Notes under the pieces: generated by a model | Databases searched by the model: none | What the model saw: only the letters and a program-made list of their open reading frames with translations | What the model was told of the DNA's origin: nothing | Translations under genes and position numbers: made by a program | In this document: piece after piece, positions 1 to 7,849 of the stretch | Layout of the letters: the number at the start of each line of letters is the position of its first letter | Position numbering within the stretch: position 1 is the first letter of the stretch | Source: SAR86 cluster bacterium AG-390-O18 | GTDB lineage: Bacteria > Pseudomonadota > Gammaproteobacteria > Magnimaribacterales > AG-339-G14 | Assembly (NCBI GenBank): GCA_003279605.1 | Contig: QCHF01000002.1 | Location: forward strand, 277,088-321,585 | Direction: 5' to 3' | DNA: 44,498 bases

Positions 1-353
1 CGCCAATAGGAAATTACAAAAACAATAAATTCATTTGCAAAAGCAATCGCAGTACCTGTACCAAAACTATTGTCTAGAAAAAAACTTAACGTTCTTCCAA
101 TCAAAAAACTTCCCATCAGAATACCAAATGTTAAGTAAACTTTTTTTCTAAGCCGAATTCGATAGATGCTCATTAAAGACATCAATCCTAGAATAGTGAA
201 AAAAGAATACCAAGCTCTGGTTTCGCTCAAAAAGAAGTCAGAAGTTTGATTGATACCTATCATATTGGAAATAATTTCTGGAAAGAAAAGTCCTAAAACT
301 CCAAACCCGAACCATTCGATCCCAAATACAAAAAGAAAAATTTTATCTAACAT
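1..353 (-). CDS. DUF4345-like membrane protein (C-terminus cut by window edge)
   Basis: Reading the minus strand from an ATG at 353 gives 117 open codons that run off the left edge. The translation starts MLDKIFLFVFGIEWFGFG and is hydrophobic, with about four membrane segments. The N-terminal helix, a conserved E-x-R-A-W region near residue 44, and a later G-x-x-x-G-R helix resemble small DUF4345 integral membrane proteins. Function is unknown. It is divergent from the SGNH hydrolase gene, with 55 bases between the starts. The family assignment is from memory of the pattern and is tentative; that it is coding is fairly secure. Confidence 0.6.
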   Translation of the reverse strand, partial: MLDKIFLFVFGIEWFGFGVLGLFFPEIISNMIGINQTSDFFLSETRAWYSFFTILGLMSLMSIYRIRLRKKVYLTFGILMGSFLIGRTLSFFLDNSFGTGTAIAFANEFIVFVISYW

Positions 354-408
354 AGTATTTTCATTTTTTTGATAGCATATGTAATCATTTAATCATATAA
401 ATATCATC

Positions 409-1200
409 ATGACTAAAAGAGCTTCTTTTTACCTTGTTAGTATTTTATTTATTCTCATTTTGGGAGGATGGTTCGCATATGAAAAATATTGGGAGTATCG
501 AGTAAAAGAGGGCGCTAAAGCTCTTGGATATGAACTTAATAACGAAGAAGTTAAATACTGGGTTAAAAGAATTAGAAGTTACAACAAGATTGATGGCTTT
601 GATGAAGATATTGAGGAATTTGTTACGCAAGATAAGATTGCTTTGCCTCCAACTAATGGATTTTTATTTATAGGGAGTTCTTCAATTAGGCTTTGGAAGT
701 CTTTGGAAGAGGATATGAGTCCACTCAAGGTAATTAATAGAGGTTTTGGAGGTGCGCACACTAAACATATAAACCGCCATAAAGACAAGATAGTTTTTCC
801 TTATGAACCAAAAGCAATTATTTTTTTCTGCGGTAGTAATGACATCAATGGCTGGAATTCCCCTGAAGATGTTTTTGCTGAATTTGAAAACTTCTACAAT
901 TCTGTAAAAGAAAGACTTCCAAAAACTATGGTTTTTGCTATCAGCATTCAGCCTTCTCCCAATAGATTTGATCAAAGACCAAGACAACTGAAGTGGAATG
1001 ACGCAGTAAGAGCGCTTGCTATAAAAGAAAAAAGTCTCGTGTTTATAGATGTATCTCCACCAATGTTATCTGAAGACAAAAAACCAAGACCCGAACTTTA
1101 TACAGATGACTTGCTTCACATGAATGAAGAAGGTTATAAAATTTGGGCTAAAATAGTAAGGGAAACTTTGAAAAATTATTTTCCGAAGGATTTTTTATGA
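409..1200 (+). CDS. SGNH/GDSL-family hydrolase, membrane anchored
   Basis: A 263-aa protein with one N-terminal hydrophobic segment (about residues 7-23), so probably anchored with its catalytic domain outside the cytoplasm. The SGNH blocks are visible: block I as FIGSSSIRLW with likely nucleophile Ser91 (GSS instead of GDS, known in this subfamily), block III FFCGSNDING, and block V with D234-x-x-H237. The expected activity is hydrolysis of an ester or acetyl group on lipid or carbohydrate; the substrate cannot be told. The stop overlaps the start of the following glutathione transferase gene by 4 bases (ATGA), so the two are probably co-translated. No Shine-Dalgarno is visible; a TATAAA lies 7 bases before the start. 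Confidence 0.85.
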   Translation: MTKRASFYLVSILFILILGGWFAYEKYWEYRVKEGAKALGYELNNEEVKYWVKRIRSYNKIDGFDEDIEEFVTQDKIALPPTNGFLFIGSSSIRLWKSLEEDMSPLKVINRGFGGAHTKHINRHKDKIVFPYEPKAIIFFCGSNDINGWNSPEDVFAEFENFYNSVKERLPKTMVFAISIQPSPNRFDQRPRQLKWNDAVRALAIKEKSLVFIDVSPPMLSEDKKPRPELYTDDLLHMNEEGYKIWAKIVRETLKNYFPKDFL

Positions 1201-2057
1201 GACTCAAACTCTATCATGCCAACTGGTCTTTATGCAGCCAAATGGTTCGTGTTGCCATAGCAGAAAAAGGACTGTCTTATGAAAGCAACCATATTAAACT
1301 TTGTGATCATTATCCAGAAGGAGAAAATCTTTCCCCAGAATATCTTGCAATAAATCCAAAAGGCATTGTTCCTGCTATTGACCTGGACGGTGAGATTGTC
1401 ACAGAAAGCACAAACATTATTAAAAGGCTAAATAAATTGACTGGTGAAAAAGATATTGACTTGTGGCCCGTTGATGTTGATCAAGATAAATTAAATTCTT
1501 GGGTAGAAGATACGACTCTTACAGATGGTGTGCCTTTTGGCAAAACTCTTGGAACGGCAATACCTCCTTTTTCATTAATTTTAATTAACTTTATGGTTAA
1601 AAAATATTTATCTTTTTTCCAGGCAATAAAAGTATGTTGGAAACATCCTTTAAGAGATAGAGGGTGGGGGTTTCTAGCCATGAAATTCTTCAACGTTCAT
1701 AAACCTGTAGCAGCTAGCAGCTACAAAATTTTAGTAAGAAGTTTAATGGATATTGAAAAAAATTTAGAATCTTCCGGGCCATATTTTTTAGGTAAATTTT
1801 CTCATATAGATATTAATTTGATGTGTTGTTTTCATCGACTGTCAGACGTCAGACTGGAAAAGATTTTAGAGATTGAAGAACTCCCTAATGTAAAAAAATA
1901 CTGGGAGCTATTAAAAAGTAGAGAAAGTTATAAAAAAGGAATCTTAGATTTTTATGGCGAAAAGGAGAATGGCGATCTTGAAGAATTATTTGGCAATACT
2001 ACAAACTCAATACATTTGAAGCCGCTCACGCAAATGATTAAAAATTACAAAGCTTAA
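1197..2057 (+). CDS. Glutathione S-transferase family protein
   Basis: A 286-aa cytosolic protein. The N-terminal thioredoxin-like domain (about residues 1-80) has the strand-helix start LYHANWSLCSQMVR with Ser11, Cys13 and Ser14 as possible catalytic residues. The cis-proline motif PKGIVPAI follows, then the glutathione-binding ES of IVTESTNII. A helical C-terminal domain follows, longer than the usual total of about 200-220 aa because of a 60-aa central insertion. The likely role is glutathione conjugation or a glutathione-dependent lyase or reductase reaction. Its start overlaps the SGNH hydrolase stop, which suggests one transcript. The specific class cannot be decided. Confidence 0.88.
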   Translation: MRLKLYHANWSLCSQMVRVAIAEKGLSYESNHIKLCDHYPEGENLSPEYLAINPKGIVPAIDLDGEIVTESTNIIKRLNKLTGEKDIDLWPVDVDQDKLNSWVEDTTLTDGVPFGKTLGTAIPPFSLILINFMVKKYLSFFQAIKVCWKHPLRDRGWGFLAMKFFNVHKPVAASSYKILVRSLMDIEKNLESSGPYFLGKFSHIDINLMCCFHRLSDVRLEKILEIEELPNVKKYWELLKSRESYKKGILDFYGEKENGDLEELFGNTTNSIHLKPLTQMIKNYKA

Positions 2058-2058
2058 C

Positions 2059-2220
2059 TCAATGAGTTATAGGATGCTTGACGTGGAATTTTCTTTTTTT
2101 GTGTCTCAATCTAACAAGATGAGCATATGTATTGTCGCTTCTTTGCGAGAGCGTTTTCTTCAAACGAGCCCTTCTTTGTCTTGCATGGATTGATCGACCT
2201 AACCGTTCATTTCTATCCAT
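2059..2220 (-). CDS. Hypothetical 53-aa highly basic protein
   Basis: A complete short frame on the minus strand, ATG at 2220 and TGA at 2059-2061. The product begins MDRNERLGRSIHARQRRAR and ends HVKHPITH. By count it has 11 Arg, 6 Lys and 6 His in 53 residues, with no hydrophobic segment, so a nucleic-acid- or ribosome-associated role is possible. It fills the otherwise empty space after the GST gene and ends one base from that gene's stop, the same tight convergent packing seen elsewhere here. No clear Shine-Dalgarno is present. I do not recognise the family, and it could be a chance frame. Confidence 0.5.
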   Translation of the reverse strand: MDRNERLGRSIHARQRRARLKKTLSQRSDNTYAHLVRLRHKKRKFHVKHPITH

Positions 2221-2294
2221 ATATTTAAGATTAGCTATTCTTGACTGATATAGCTACTAATTTAAAATTATTAAAAAAAACTTGTTGATAATAA

Positions 2295-2606
2295 ATGTTT
2301 ATTAAAAAAATTATCTTTGTAACTTTTTGTCTTTTTAGTATTCACGGTTTTGGTGCAGTAGAAAAAAAGACTCTTCCTGTAGTTCAAGAGACCGTTAAGT
2401 TTAAAGAATTAACAGAGTTTGATGCGTGCTTCCTAATTTACAGAGCACCCATAAGCTTTAATTTGAAGGACATGCTCAAGGATTACATGAAGTTTAGGGA
2501 GTTTGAATGCAAAAAATACGATGAAATATTAAAGCGTGCTTCTATAATCAAAGGCCCTTCCTTTCCAAAAAACTCTAAAGCTTACGAAGTAAACAAAAAG
2601 AAATAA
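2295..2606 (+). CDS. Hypothetical secreted protein, 103 aa
   Basis: A short protein with an N-terminal signal peptide (basic FIKK, a hydrophobic stretch to about residue 19, then GFGAVEKK). The mature part is small, charged and lysine-rich at the C-terminus, with two cysteines (in DACF and FECKK) that could form a disulfide in the periplasm. No family recognised. It lies 32 bases before the copper amine oxidase gene on the same strand, but a TATACT element in that gap suggests the oxidase has its own promoter. Confidence 0.55.
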   Translation: MFIKKIIFVTFCLFSIHGFGAVEKKTLPVVQETVKFKELTEFDACFLIYRAPISFNLKDMLKDYMKFREFECKKYDEILKRASIIKGPSFPKNSKAYEVNKKK

Positions 2607-2638
2607 TTTTAGGTCTTTAATCTTATATACTTTTTCTT

Positions 2639-4534
2639 ATGGCAGAAAACATTCATCCCTTTAATATGTTGGGCGCATCTGAAATAAGCGATGCAGTTTC
2701 CATTCTGAAACAGTCTAACAAAGATCATGAAAACTCTTCTTTTAGTTATATCTCTTTAGAAGAACCAGAGAAAAAGTTACTCAAAGAAAATACAAATTTA
2801 GAAAGAATTGTAAAAATTGTTGGGGTAGGTCAAAAATCTAATGGTTTTGAAGCAACAATAAGTCTTTCCAAAAGAGAGGTTATTAAGGAGGAAGAAATTT
2901 CCAATAACGCGGGTCCAACTTATACTCTTGCTGAGATTTTTAGGGCAATTGAGTTAACTGTGGAAGATGAAGATTATCAAAAAGCGTTAAAAAAAAGAGG
3001 CATAACAGATTTAAGCCTCATTCAAATAGATCCATGGCCTGGCGGCGGTTTTGTGAATAAAAATATAAAAAAAGGAAACAGAGCCCTTAGAGCCATATCT
3101 TTCCTGAAGGATAGCGAGAAAGACAACGCTTATGCCCGTCCCATTCAAGGATTGATTGCGCATGTTGATCTTACAGAAAATCAAGTTGTAGAAATTGAAG
3201 ATCACGGCGTGGTAAAAGTTCCGCAAGCTCACGCTAGATACGACAAAGATGGTCAAGATTCTCTAAGAGAAAATCCAAAAGAAATTGCCATCACCCAGCC
3301 CGAAGGCGTTGGATTTTCAGTAGAAGATAACTTAATTTCATGGGAAGGCTGGCAACTAAGAGCTTCCATTGATCCTATTGAAGGCTTGGCCTTGCATCAA
3401 GTCTCCTTAAACGATAGGCCAATTTTTTACAGAGCAGGACTATCAGATATGGTGGTACCTTATGGCTCATCCGATCCAATGCATTGGTGGAAAGCAGTAC
3501 ACGATGGAACTGAATATGGATTTGGCACGATGACGAATTCTTTAACTCTAGGATGCGACTGTCTAGGTGAAATTTATTATTTAGACGCACACAAATTAGC
3601 TTTTGATGGTTCTGTTGAAACAATTGAAAACGCAATATGTATTCACGAAGAAGATTTTGGAGTGCAGTGGAAACATAATGATTCCACTCAAATGGGATAT
3701 AACGAGGTAAGGCGATCACGTCGTCTTGTAGTTAGCTCCTTTGCAACCATCGGTAACTACGATTACGGGATATTTTGGTATTTATATCTAGACGGTACGA
3801 TTCAATTGGAGATAAAACTCACCGGTGTAGTTGGTATAAGTGCATATCATGAAGATATTCATAAATCAGGACAAGACTTTAAAATTTCTCCTGAATTAGC
3901 TTCTCCGATTCATCAACATCTTTTCAATGTAAGAATTGATTGGGAATTGGATGGTGGCGACAATCAGTTATTTGAAACAAATGTTGAACCCTTACCAATT
4001 AATGAAGTGAATCCTGATGGAACTCAATTTCAAGCTATATCTTCGCATCTAACAAAAGAGAGTGAAGCGCAAAGGAATATTGCTCCAGAAAAAAGTCGTA
4101 CATGGAAAATTGTAAATCCCAACAAACTTAATAAAGTTGGCTCTCCAACAGCATACAAGATACTTTATGGAAATACGCCAACTCTCTTATCAAATCCTAA
4201 TTCTCCACCAGGAAAAAGAGCTGCTTTTGCCAAACATAATATTTGGGCAACACCATTTCAGAACGAGGAAAGATCTGGTGGTGGAAGGCATACGGTCATG
4301 CATTCCGGAGAGGGCGGTTTAGAGGAGATTACTGCTAAAGACAGAAATATAAGCGAATGTGACTTGGTTACATGGCTTACTTTTGGTGTAACACATTTAC
4401 CGCGTCCAGAAGATTGGCCTGTAATGCCTGTAGAATATTGCGGAGTTCATTTAATCCCAGTTGGGTTTTTTGATCAAAATCCAACGATTAATCTTCCGCC
4501 AAGTTGTTCTTCTAAGTCAAAAAGTAATAAGTAA
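2639..4534 (+). CDS. Copper-containing primary amine oxidase
   Basis: A 631-aa protein matching the full catalytic core of quinone-dependent copper amine oxidases. These convert primary amines plus O2 and water to aldehyde, ammonia and H2O2. The topaquinone motif is present as IGNYDYG, with Tyr374 the residue that becomes topaquinone. Cu ligands fit at His425 and His427 (HQHLF) and His586 in THLPRPEDWPVMP. The catalytic base fits Asp289 in VHDGTEYGFG, just before LGCDCLG. Spacing agrees with the family. No signal peptide, so probably cytoplasmic. A sulfatase-like gene follows after 12 bases. The ammonia released could feed nitrogen needs. Confidence 0.95.
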   Translation: MAENIHPFNMLGASEISDAVSILKQSNKDHENSSFSYISLEEPEKKLLKENTNLERIVKIVGVGQKSNGFEATISLSKREVIKEEEISNNAGPTYTLAEIFRAIELTVEDEDYQKALKKRGITDLSLIQIDPWPGGGFVNKNIKKGNRALRAISFLKDSEKDNAYARPIQGLIAHVDLTENQVVEIEDHGVVKVPQAHARYDKDGQDSLRENPKEIAITQPEGVGFSVEDNLISWEGWQLRASIDPIEGLALHQVSLNDRPIFYRAGLSDMVVPYGSSDPMHWWKAVHDGTEYGFGTMTNSLTLGCDCLGEIYYLDAHKLAFDGSVETIENAICIHEEDFGVQWKHNDSTQMGYNEVRRSRRLVVSSFATIGNYDYGIFWYLYLDGTIQLEIKLTGVVGISAYHEDIHKSGQDFKISPELASPIHQHLFNVRIDWELDGGDNQLFETNVEPLPINEVNPDGTQFQAISSHLTKESEAQRNIAPEKSRTWKIVNPNKLNKVGSPTAYKILYGNTPTLLSNPNSPPGKRAAFAKHNIWATPFQNEERSGGGRHTVMHSGEGGLEEITAKDRNISECDLVTWLTFGVTHLPRPEDWPVMPVEYCGVHLIPVGFFDQNPTINLPPSCSSKSKSNK

Positions 4535-4546
4535 TTCGGACTTTTC

Positions 4547-6265
4547 ATGAGTGTAGACGATTCTTTCGAACCAGGAGTTACTCAAACAGGTCCCAAAGGG
4601 CAATTGGCTCATCCTATTACTTTGGAACATAGCAAGCGTTTAGAAAAAAAGCTTTATAAGGTTGGAAATAATGCTTGGTCTTTAATTGGCAATGGTCTTT
4701 CCAACCAATCTTTTGTAGAGGGACCCGAAGGTTTAATTTGTATTGATACTGGAGAAAGTAATCAAGAAATGGCTGCAGCTTTAAAAGAGGTAAGAAAGGA
4801 AACCCAAGCTCCAGTTGTTGCATGTATTTACACGCATTTTCATTATGTTGGCGGCACCCAAACACTTCTCGACGAAAATAAAAATCTAGCCATTTGGGGA
4901 CATGACGGTATTCAAGCTAACTTAGATAGATTCGGTGGAGAGGTTGCCCCCAGAGTAACAAGAGGCTTGGCACATCAATTTGCGACTTCAATGCCTCAAG
5001 AAGGCGCCGATGGTATTGTTAATTTAGGACTTGGAAATTTCTTTCGAAATCCAGAACATGCCCCTTTCACTAACGGTTATATTCCACCAAAACACACATT
5101 CGTTGAGCCGACAAAAGCAAAAATTGCTGGCTTAAAAGTAGAGTTTTTTCCTGCACCATCTGATGCAACAGATTCCATTACAATTTGGTTTCCTGATTTA
5201 AAACTCGCTATTAATAATCTTCTTTGGCCGGTTTTATTCAATGTTTTCGCCATTAGAGGAGAAGAATACCGAGATCCTAGAATAATGATGAAAGGCTTAG
5301 ATCATTTAGCTGAACTTGAAGCAGAAAATTTGATTGGTGCTCACGGCCCACCGTTTTCAGGGGCAGAAGAAATAAAAAAAATAATTATAAATTATCGGGA
5401 TACTTTGCAATTTTTGTGGGATCAAACTGTGAGATGCGCTAACAAGGGGCTCACTTTAAATGAAGCCATTAGTACGATTAAACTTCCAGCCCATTTTCAA
5501 GACCATTACACCACGCAACAGTTATACGGTGTTGTAGAGCACCATGTGAGACAAATCTATTCAGGTCTTTTTGGATGGTTTGATGAGGATGAGGCAAATC
5601 TTTTCCCAGTACCTTCTCCAGAGAGGTCTGTAAGATTTATTAAGGGCTTTGGGGGAATTGAAAAGGTCAGAGCAATTATAGATTCGTCTTTGCAAGAAGA
5701 GGATTTTCGTTGGGCGATAGAGCTTTCTTCATGGCTGGTGCGCTCAAATTTGAACGCTCAAGGTATCGCAGATGCTGGAGAGCCTGAAGATCGTAAACGT
5801 TTAGCTGCTGCTCTTAGAGGAGTGGCATATTCAACTTCAGCTGCAAATATAAGGAACTGGTGCATAACCAGAGCTCTTGAACTGGACGAGTCTTTAAACT
5901 TAAGTCGTTTCAGGAAGCACCGTTTCAATAAAAGAGAGCTAGCGAGGCGCACTCCCATTGATTCATTAAAGTTATTAAGGGTACTCTTGATTCCAGAAAA
6001 GGCAGAAGCTTATGAACAGACGCTACAATTTAATTTTTCTGATGATGAAAACATTTTTTACTCAATTAGAAACTCTGTTGCAGTAATTGATAAAAACTCT
6101 AAGGGCAGTCTTTCTTTAAGTTTATCTTCTGATACTTGGTATGACATATTGAGTATGAAAACAACTCTCTCGGAAGCTGAAGAAGAAGCCTTGGCGGAAA
6201 TGAATAACTCTGAAGAGGTAAGAAAATTCTTTTCTTGCTTTGATCTAGAATCTTTAAATAGCTGA
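4547..6265 (+). CDS. Alkyl-sulfatase-like MBL-fold protein with altered metal site
   Basis: A 572-aa protein with the layout of linear alkyl sulfatases (SdsA1/BDS1). It has an MBL domain (about 1-290), an alkyl-sulfatase dimerisation domain (YRDTLQFLWDQT to about 380, with GLTLNEA) and a C-terminal SCP2-like sterol-carrier domain (about 450-572). The MBL metal motif, normally H-x-H-x-D-H-x-GG, reads H97-F-H99-Y-V-G-G, so the Asp-His pair is missing. The later region where sulfatases carry metal-binding glutamates reads AINNLL. His266 in GAHGPPFSG remains. No signal peptide, whereas secreted SdsA1 has one. It may hydrolyse a different substrate, use one metal, or be non-catalytic. It probably shares a transcript with the amine oxidase. 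Confidence 0.82.
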   Translation: MSVDDSFEPGVTQTGPKGQLAHPITLEHSKRLEKKLYKVGNNAWSLIGNGLSNQSFVEGPEGLICIDTGESNQEMAAALKEVRKETQAPVVACIYTHFHYVGGTQTLLDENKNLAIWGHDGIQANLDRFGGEVAPRVTRGLAHQFATSMPQEGADGIVNLGLGNFFRNPEHAPFTNGYIPPKHTFVEPTKAKIAGLKVEFFPAPSDATDSITIWFPDLKLAINNLLWPVLFNVFAIRGEEYRDPRIMMKGLDHLAELEAENLIGAHGPPFSGAEEIKKIIINYRDTLQFLWDQTVRCANKGLTLNEAISTIKLPAHFQDHYTTQQLYGVVEHHVRQIYSGLFGWFDEDEANLFPVPSPERSVRFIKGFGGIEKVRAIIDSSLQEEDFRWAIELSSWLVRSNLNAQGIADAGEPEDRKRLAAALRGVAYSTSAANIRNWCITRALELDESLNLSRFRKHRFNKRELARRTPIDSLKLLRVLLIPEKAEAYEQTLQFNFSDDENIFYSIRNSVAVIDKNSKGSLSLSLSSDTWYDILSMKTTLSEAEEEALAEMNNSEEVRKFFSCFDLESLNS

Positions 6266-6275
6266 TAATACTTTT

Positions 6276-6446
6276 GTGAAGAGAATAAACCCTGATACAG
6301 GTAAGCCTTTTAAAATTGGCGACCATAGACCTAAGTCTGATATCCAGGACGGGAAAGTTTTTGGCGGGTATTACACTTCTCTCTATAAAGAGCGCCCTAA
6401 TTCAGGAGAGTATTTTGAAGAGTTTTGGGTATTAAAAAGCTCTTGA
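6276..6446 (+). CDS. Hypothetical 56-aa protein
   Basis: A GTG-start frame ten bases after the sulfatase-like gene. It encodes a soluble, aromatic-rich peptide beginning MKRINPDTGKPFKIGD and ending FEEFWVLKSS. The composition (motif NPDTGKPFKxGD, GGYYTSLYKERP, several Tyr/Phe/Trp, balanced charge) looks like a real small domain rather than random frame, and it fills almost the whole gap before the next gene. No signal peptide, no membrane segment, no cysteines. Family and role are unknown. Probably the last gene of the amine oxidase/sulfatase-like unit. The GTG start is inferred because no ATG is available. Confidence 0.55.
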   Translation: MKRINPDTGKPFKIGDHRPKSDIQDGKVFGGYYTSLYKERPNSGEYFEEFWVLKSS

Positions 6447-6483
6447 TTAATAATTACACAGTTGGAACTACAATAAAGACATC

Positions 6484-7527
6484 TTAGTCTTCTATTAAGC
6501 CAAATTCTTTGGCACTCTCAGCGGCAGATTTTACAGCTTCTTTAGCGGATCTTGGATTCCAGCCTAATAAATTTCTTGCTTGTGAAGAATCCATGCTTCT
6601 TTCTTTGCCTAAGCCTTCAGCAATCATTTTCAAGGCGGGTAGGAAAAGTGCTAGAAACTTAATTAGCCAGTTTGGCGCTACTCTCTTTGGAATTTTGGAA
6701 GCAGATTCTGGAAAGAGTTCCGAGAGGTACTCATTTTGATCTTTCATGAACATGTTTTCTGCTGAGCAAACAAATCGTTTGCCCGCCGCCTCAGGTTTAG
6801 TCATCGCTAATAATTCAAGCGAAGCTACATCTCTAACGTCAACGACGCCCATATCCCAATTTGGAACAATCGGATACTTACCATTCATCATATCTAGAAT
6901 TGCACCTACACTGACACCAAAATCTTCCTCTAAAATTGGGCCAAAAACCATTGCCGGCAAAACTGTAGAGAGTTCCATGCCAGAAGTATCTTGTTTCATG
7001 AAATCCCAAGCAGCTTGTTCAGCTAAAGTTTTTGATTTTGCATATACATTTGTTGTTTTGCTTTTTGGATCGGTCCAATCTTCTTCATTGAAGACACCTT
7101 GTTTGTCGGTACCGTACATAATTGCAGCTACAGAGGAAGTAACGACAACTCTTTTAACTCCAGCTTTTGAAGCAGCTTTTAAAACTCTCAGCGTTCCTTC
7201 TACTGCAGGTTTTACCATTTCATCTTCGTCCTTTGGCAACTGCATAGCAATTGGCGATGCTACATGAAGAACATAATCGCATCCTGCCATGGCTTCATCC
7301 CAACCTTCATCAGAAGATAAATTTGTTACTTGCCAATCAACCGAAAGATCTGATTTGCCCTCATATTTTTCTAAGCCATTTAAAAGCGTTTGGTTGAGTT
7401 TGTTGGTTCTGGATAGGTCTCTTACCGTCGCTTTGACCTGATAACCGGCTGCGGCAAGCTGAATAATACAATGCGAAGCAATAAATCCTGATCCACCTGT
7501 TACTAAAACTGTTTCTTTATTTTCCAT
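6484..7527 (-). CDS. NAD(P)-dependent epimerase/reductase, extended SDR (dihydroflavonol-reductase-like)
   Basis: A 347-aa cytosolic protein. The Rossmann motif VTGGSGFIASH is at residues 8-18, followed by ATVRD (an Arg that usually indicates NADPH preference). The catalytic pair is in VYAKSK (Tyr and Lys four apart), with an upstream TSSVAA serine. The order matches the dihydroflavonol-4-reductase/cinnamoyl-CoA-reductase-like extended SDRs, which reduce a carbonyl in small molecules or cinnamoyl-type or sterol-type substrates. The substrate cannot be assigned. It is transcribed alone and divergent from the symporter operon. Confidence 0.9.
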   Translation of the reverse strand: MENKETVLVTGGSGFIASHCIIQLAAAGYQVKATVRDLSRTNKLNQTLLNGLEKYEGKSDLSVDWQVTNLSSDEGWDEAMAGCDYVLHVASPIAMQLPKDEDEMVKPAVEGTLRVLKAASKAGVKRVVVTSSVAAIMYGTDKQGVFNEEDWTDPKSKTTNVYAKSKTLAEQAAWDFMKQDTSGMELSTVLPAMVFGPILEEDFGVSVGAILDMMNGKYPIVPNWDMGVVDVRDVASLELLAMTKPEAAGKRFVCSAENMFMKDQNEYLSELFPESASKIPKRVAPNWLIKFLALFLPALKMIAEGLGKERSMDSSQARNLLGWNPRSAKEAVKSAAESAKEFGLIED

Positions 7528-7591
7528 AATTCATCTTTGGTAATGTTTAATGAAATCATCTTATAATAATTTTTTTAAAACTAACAAAATA

Positions 7592-7849
7592 ATGTCACCG
7601 CAAGATTACTGGAAGGCAAATTTAAAACTACTCGCAGTTCTACTCCTTATCTGGTTTATTATCTCTTTTGGTTTTGGCATTGTTCTTTCTGATTTTTTAG
7701 ACCAATTTTCTCTAGGCGGCTTTAAATTGGGATTTTGGTTCGCTCAACAAGGGAGTATTTATGGTTTCGTTATCCTCATCTTTATTTATGTTTTTGCCAT
7801 GTATCGGCTAGAAAAGAAAATCAACAAAAAAGAAGAGGAAAATGAGTAG
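7592..7849 (+). CDS. DUF4212 small subunit of Na+/solute symporter
   Basis: An 85-aa membrane protein with two transmembrane helices (about 10-32 and 50-72) and a charged C-terminal tail. DUF4212 proteins are the small partner of VC_2705-type sodium:solute symporters, and the large subunit follows directly with an 8-base overlap. The start is placed at 7592 (MSPQDYWKANLKLL, typical of the family). An upstream in-frame ATG at 7550 was not used because a perfect TATAAT at 7562-7567 falls between the two, and the extra N-terminal residues are not family-like. Confidence 0.88.
   Translation: MSPQDYWKANLKLLAVLLLIWFIISFGFGIVLSDFLDQFSLGGFKLGFWFAQQGSIYGFVILIFIYVFAMYRLEKKINKKEEENE

Noticed and set aside
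3375-3719. A 114-codon minus-strand frame inside the amine oxidase gene
   Set aside because: Antisense to the highly conserved topaquinone region; no start signal and no recognisable domain.
6746-7267. A 173-codon plus-strand frame antisense to the SDR gene
   Set aside because: The minus strand encodes a convincing SDR with all motifs; the opposite frame is low-complexity Ser/Thr-rich, typical of an antisense shadow.
7550-7591. Upstream ATG as the start of the DUF4212 subunit
   Set aside because: A perfect TATAAT at 7562-7567 lies between this ATG and 7592, and the added residues do not match family N-termini.
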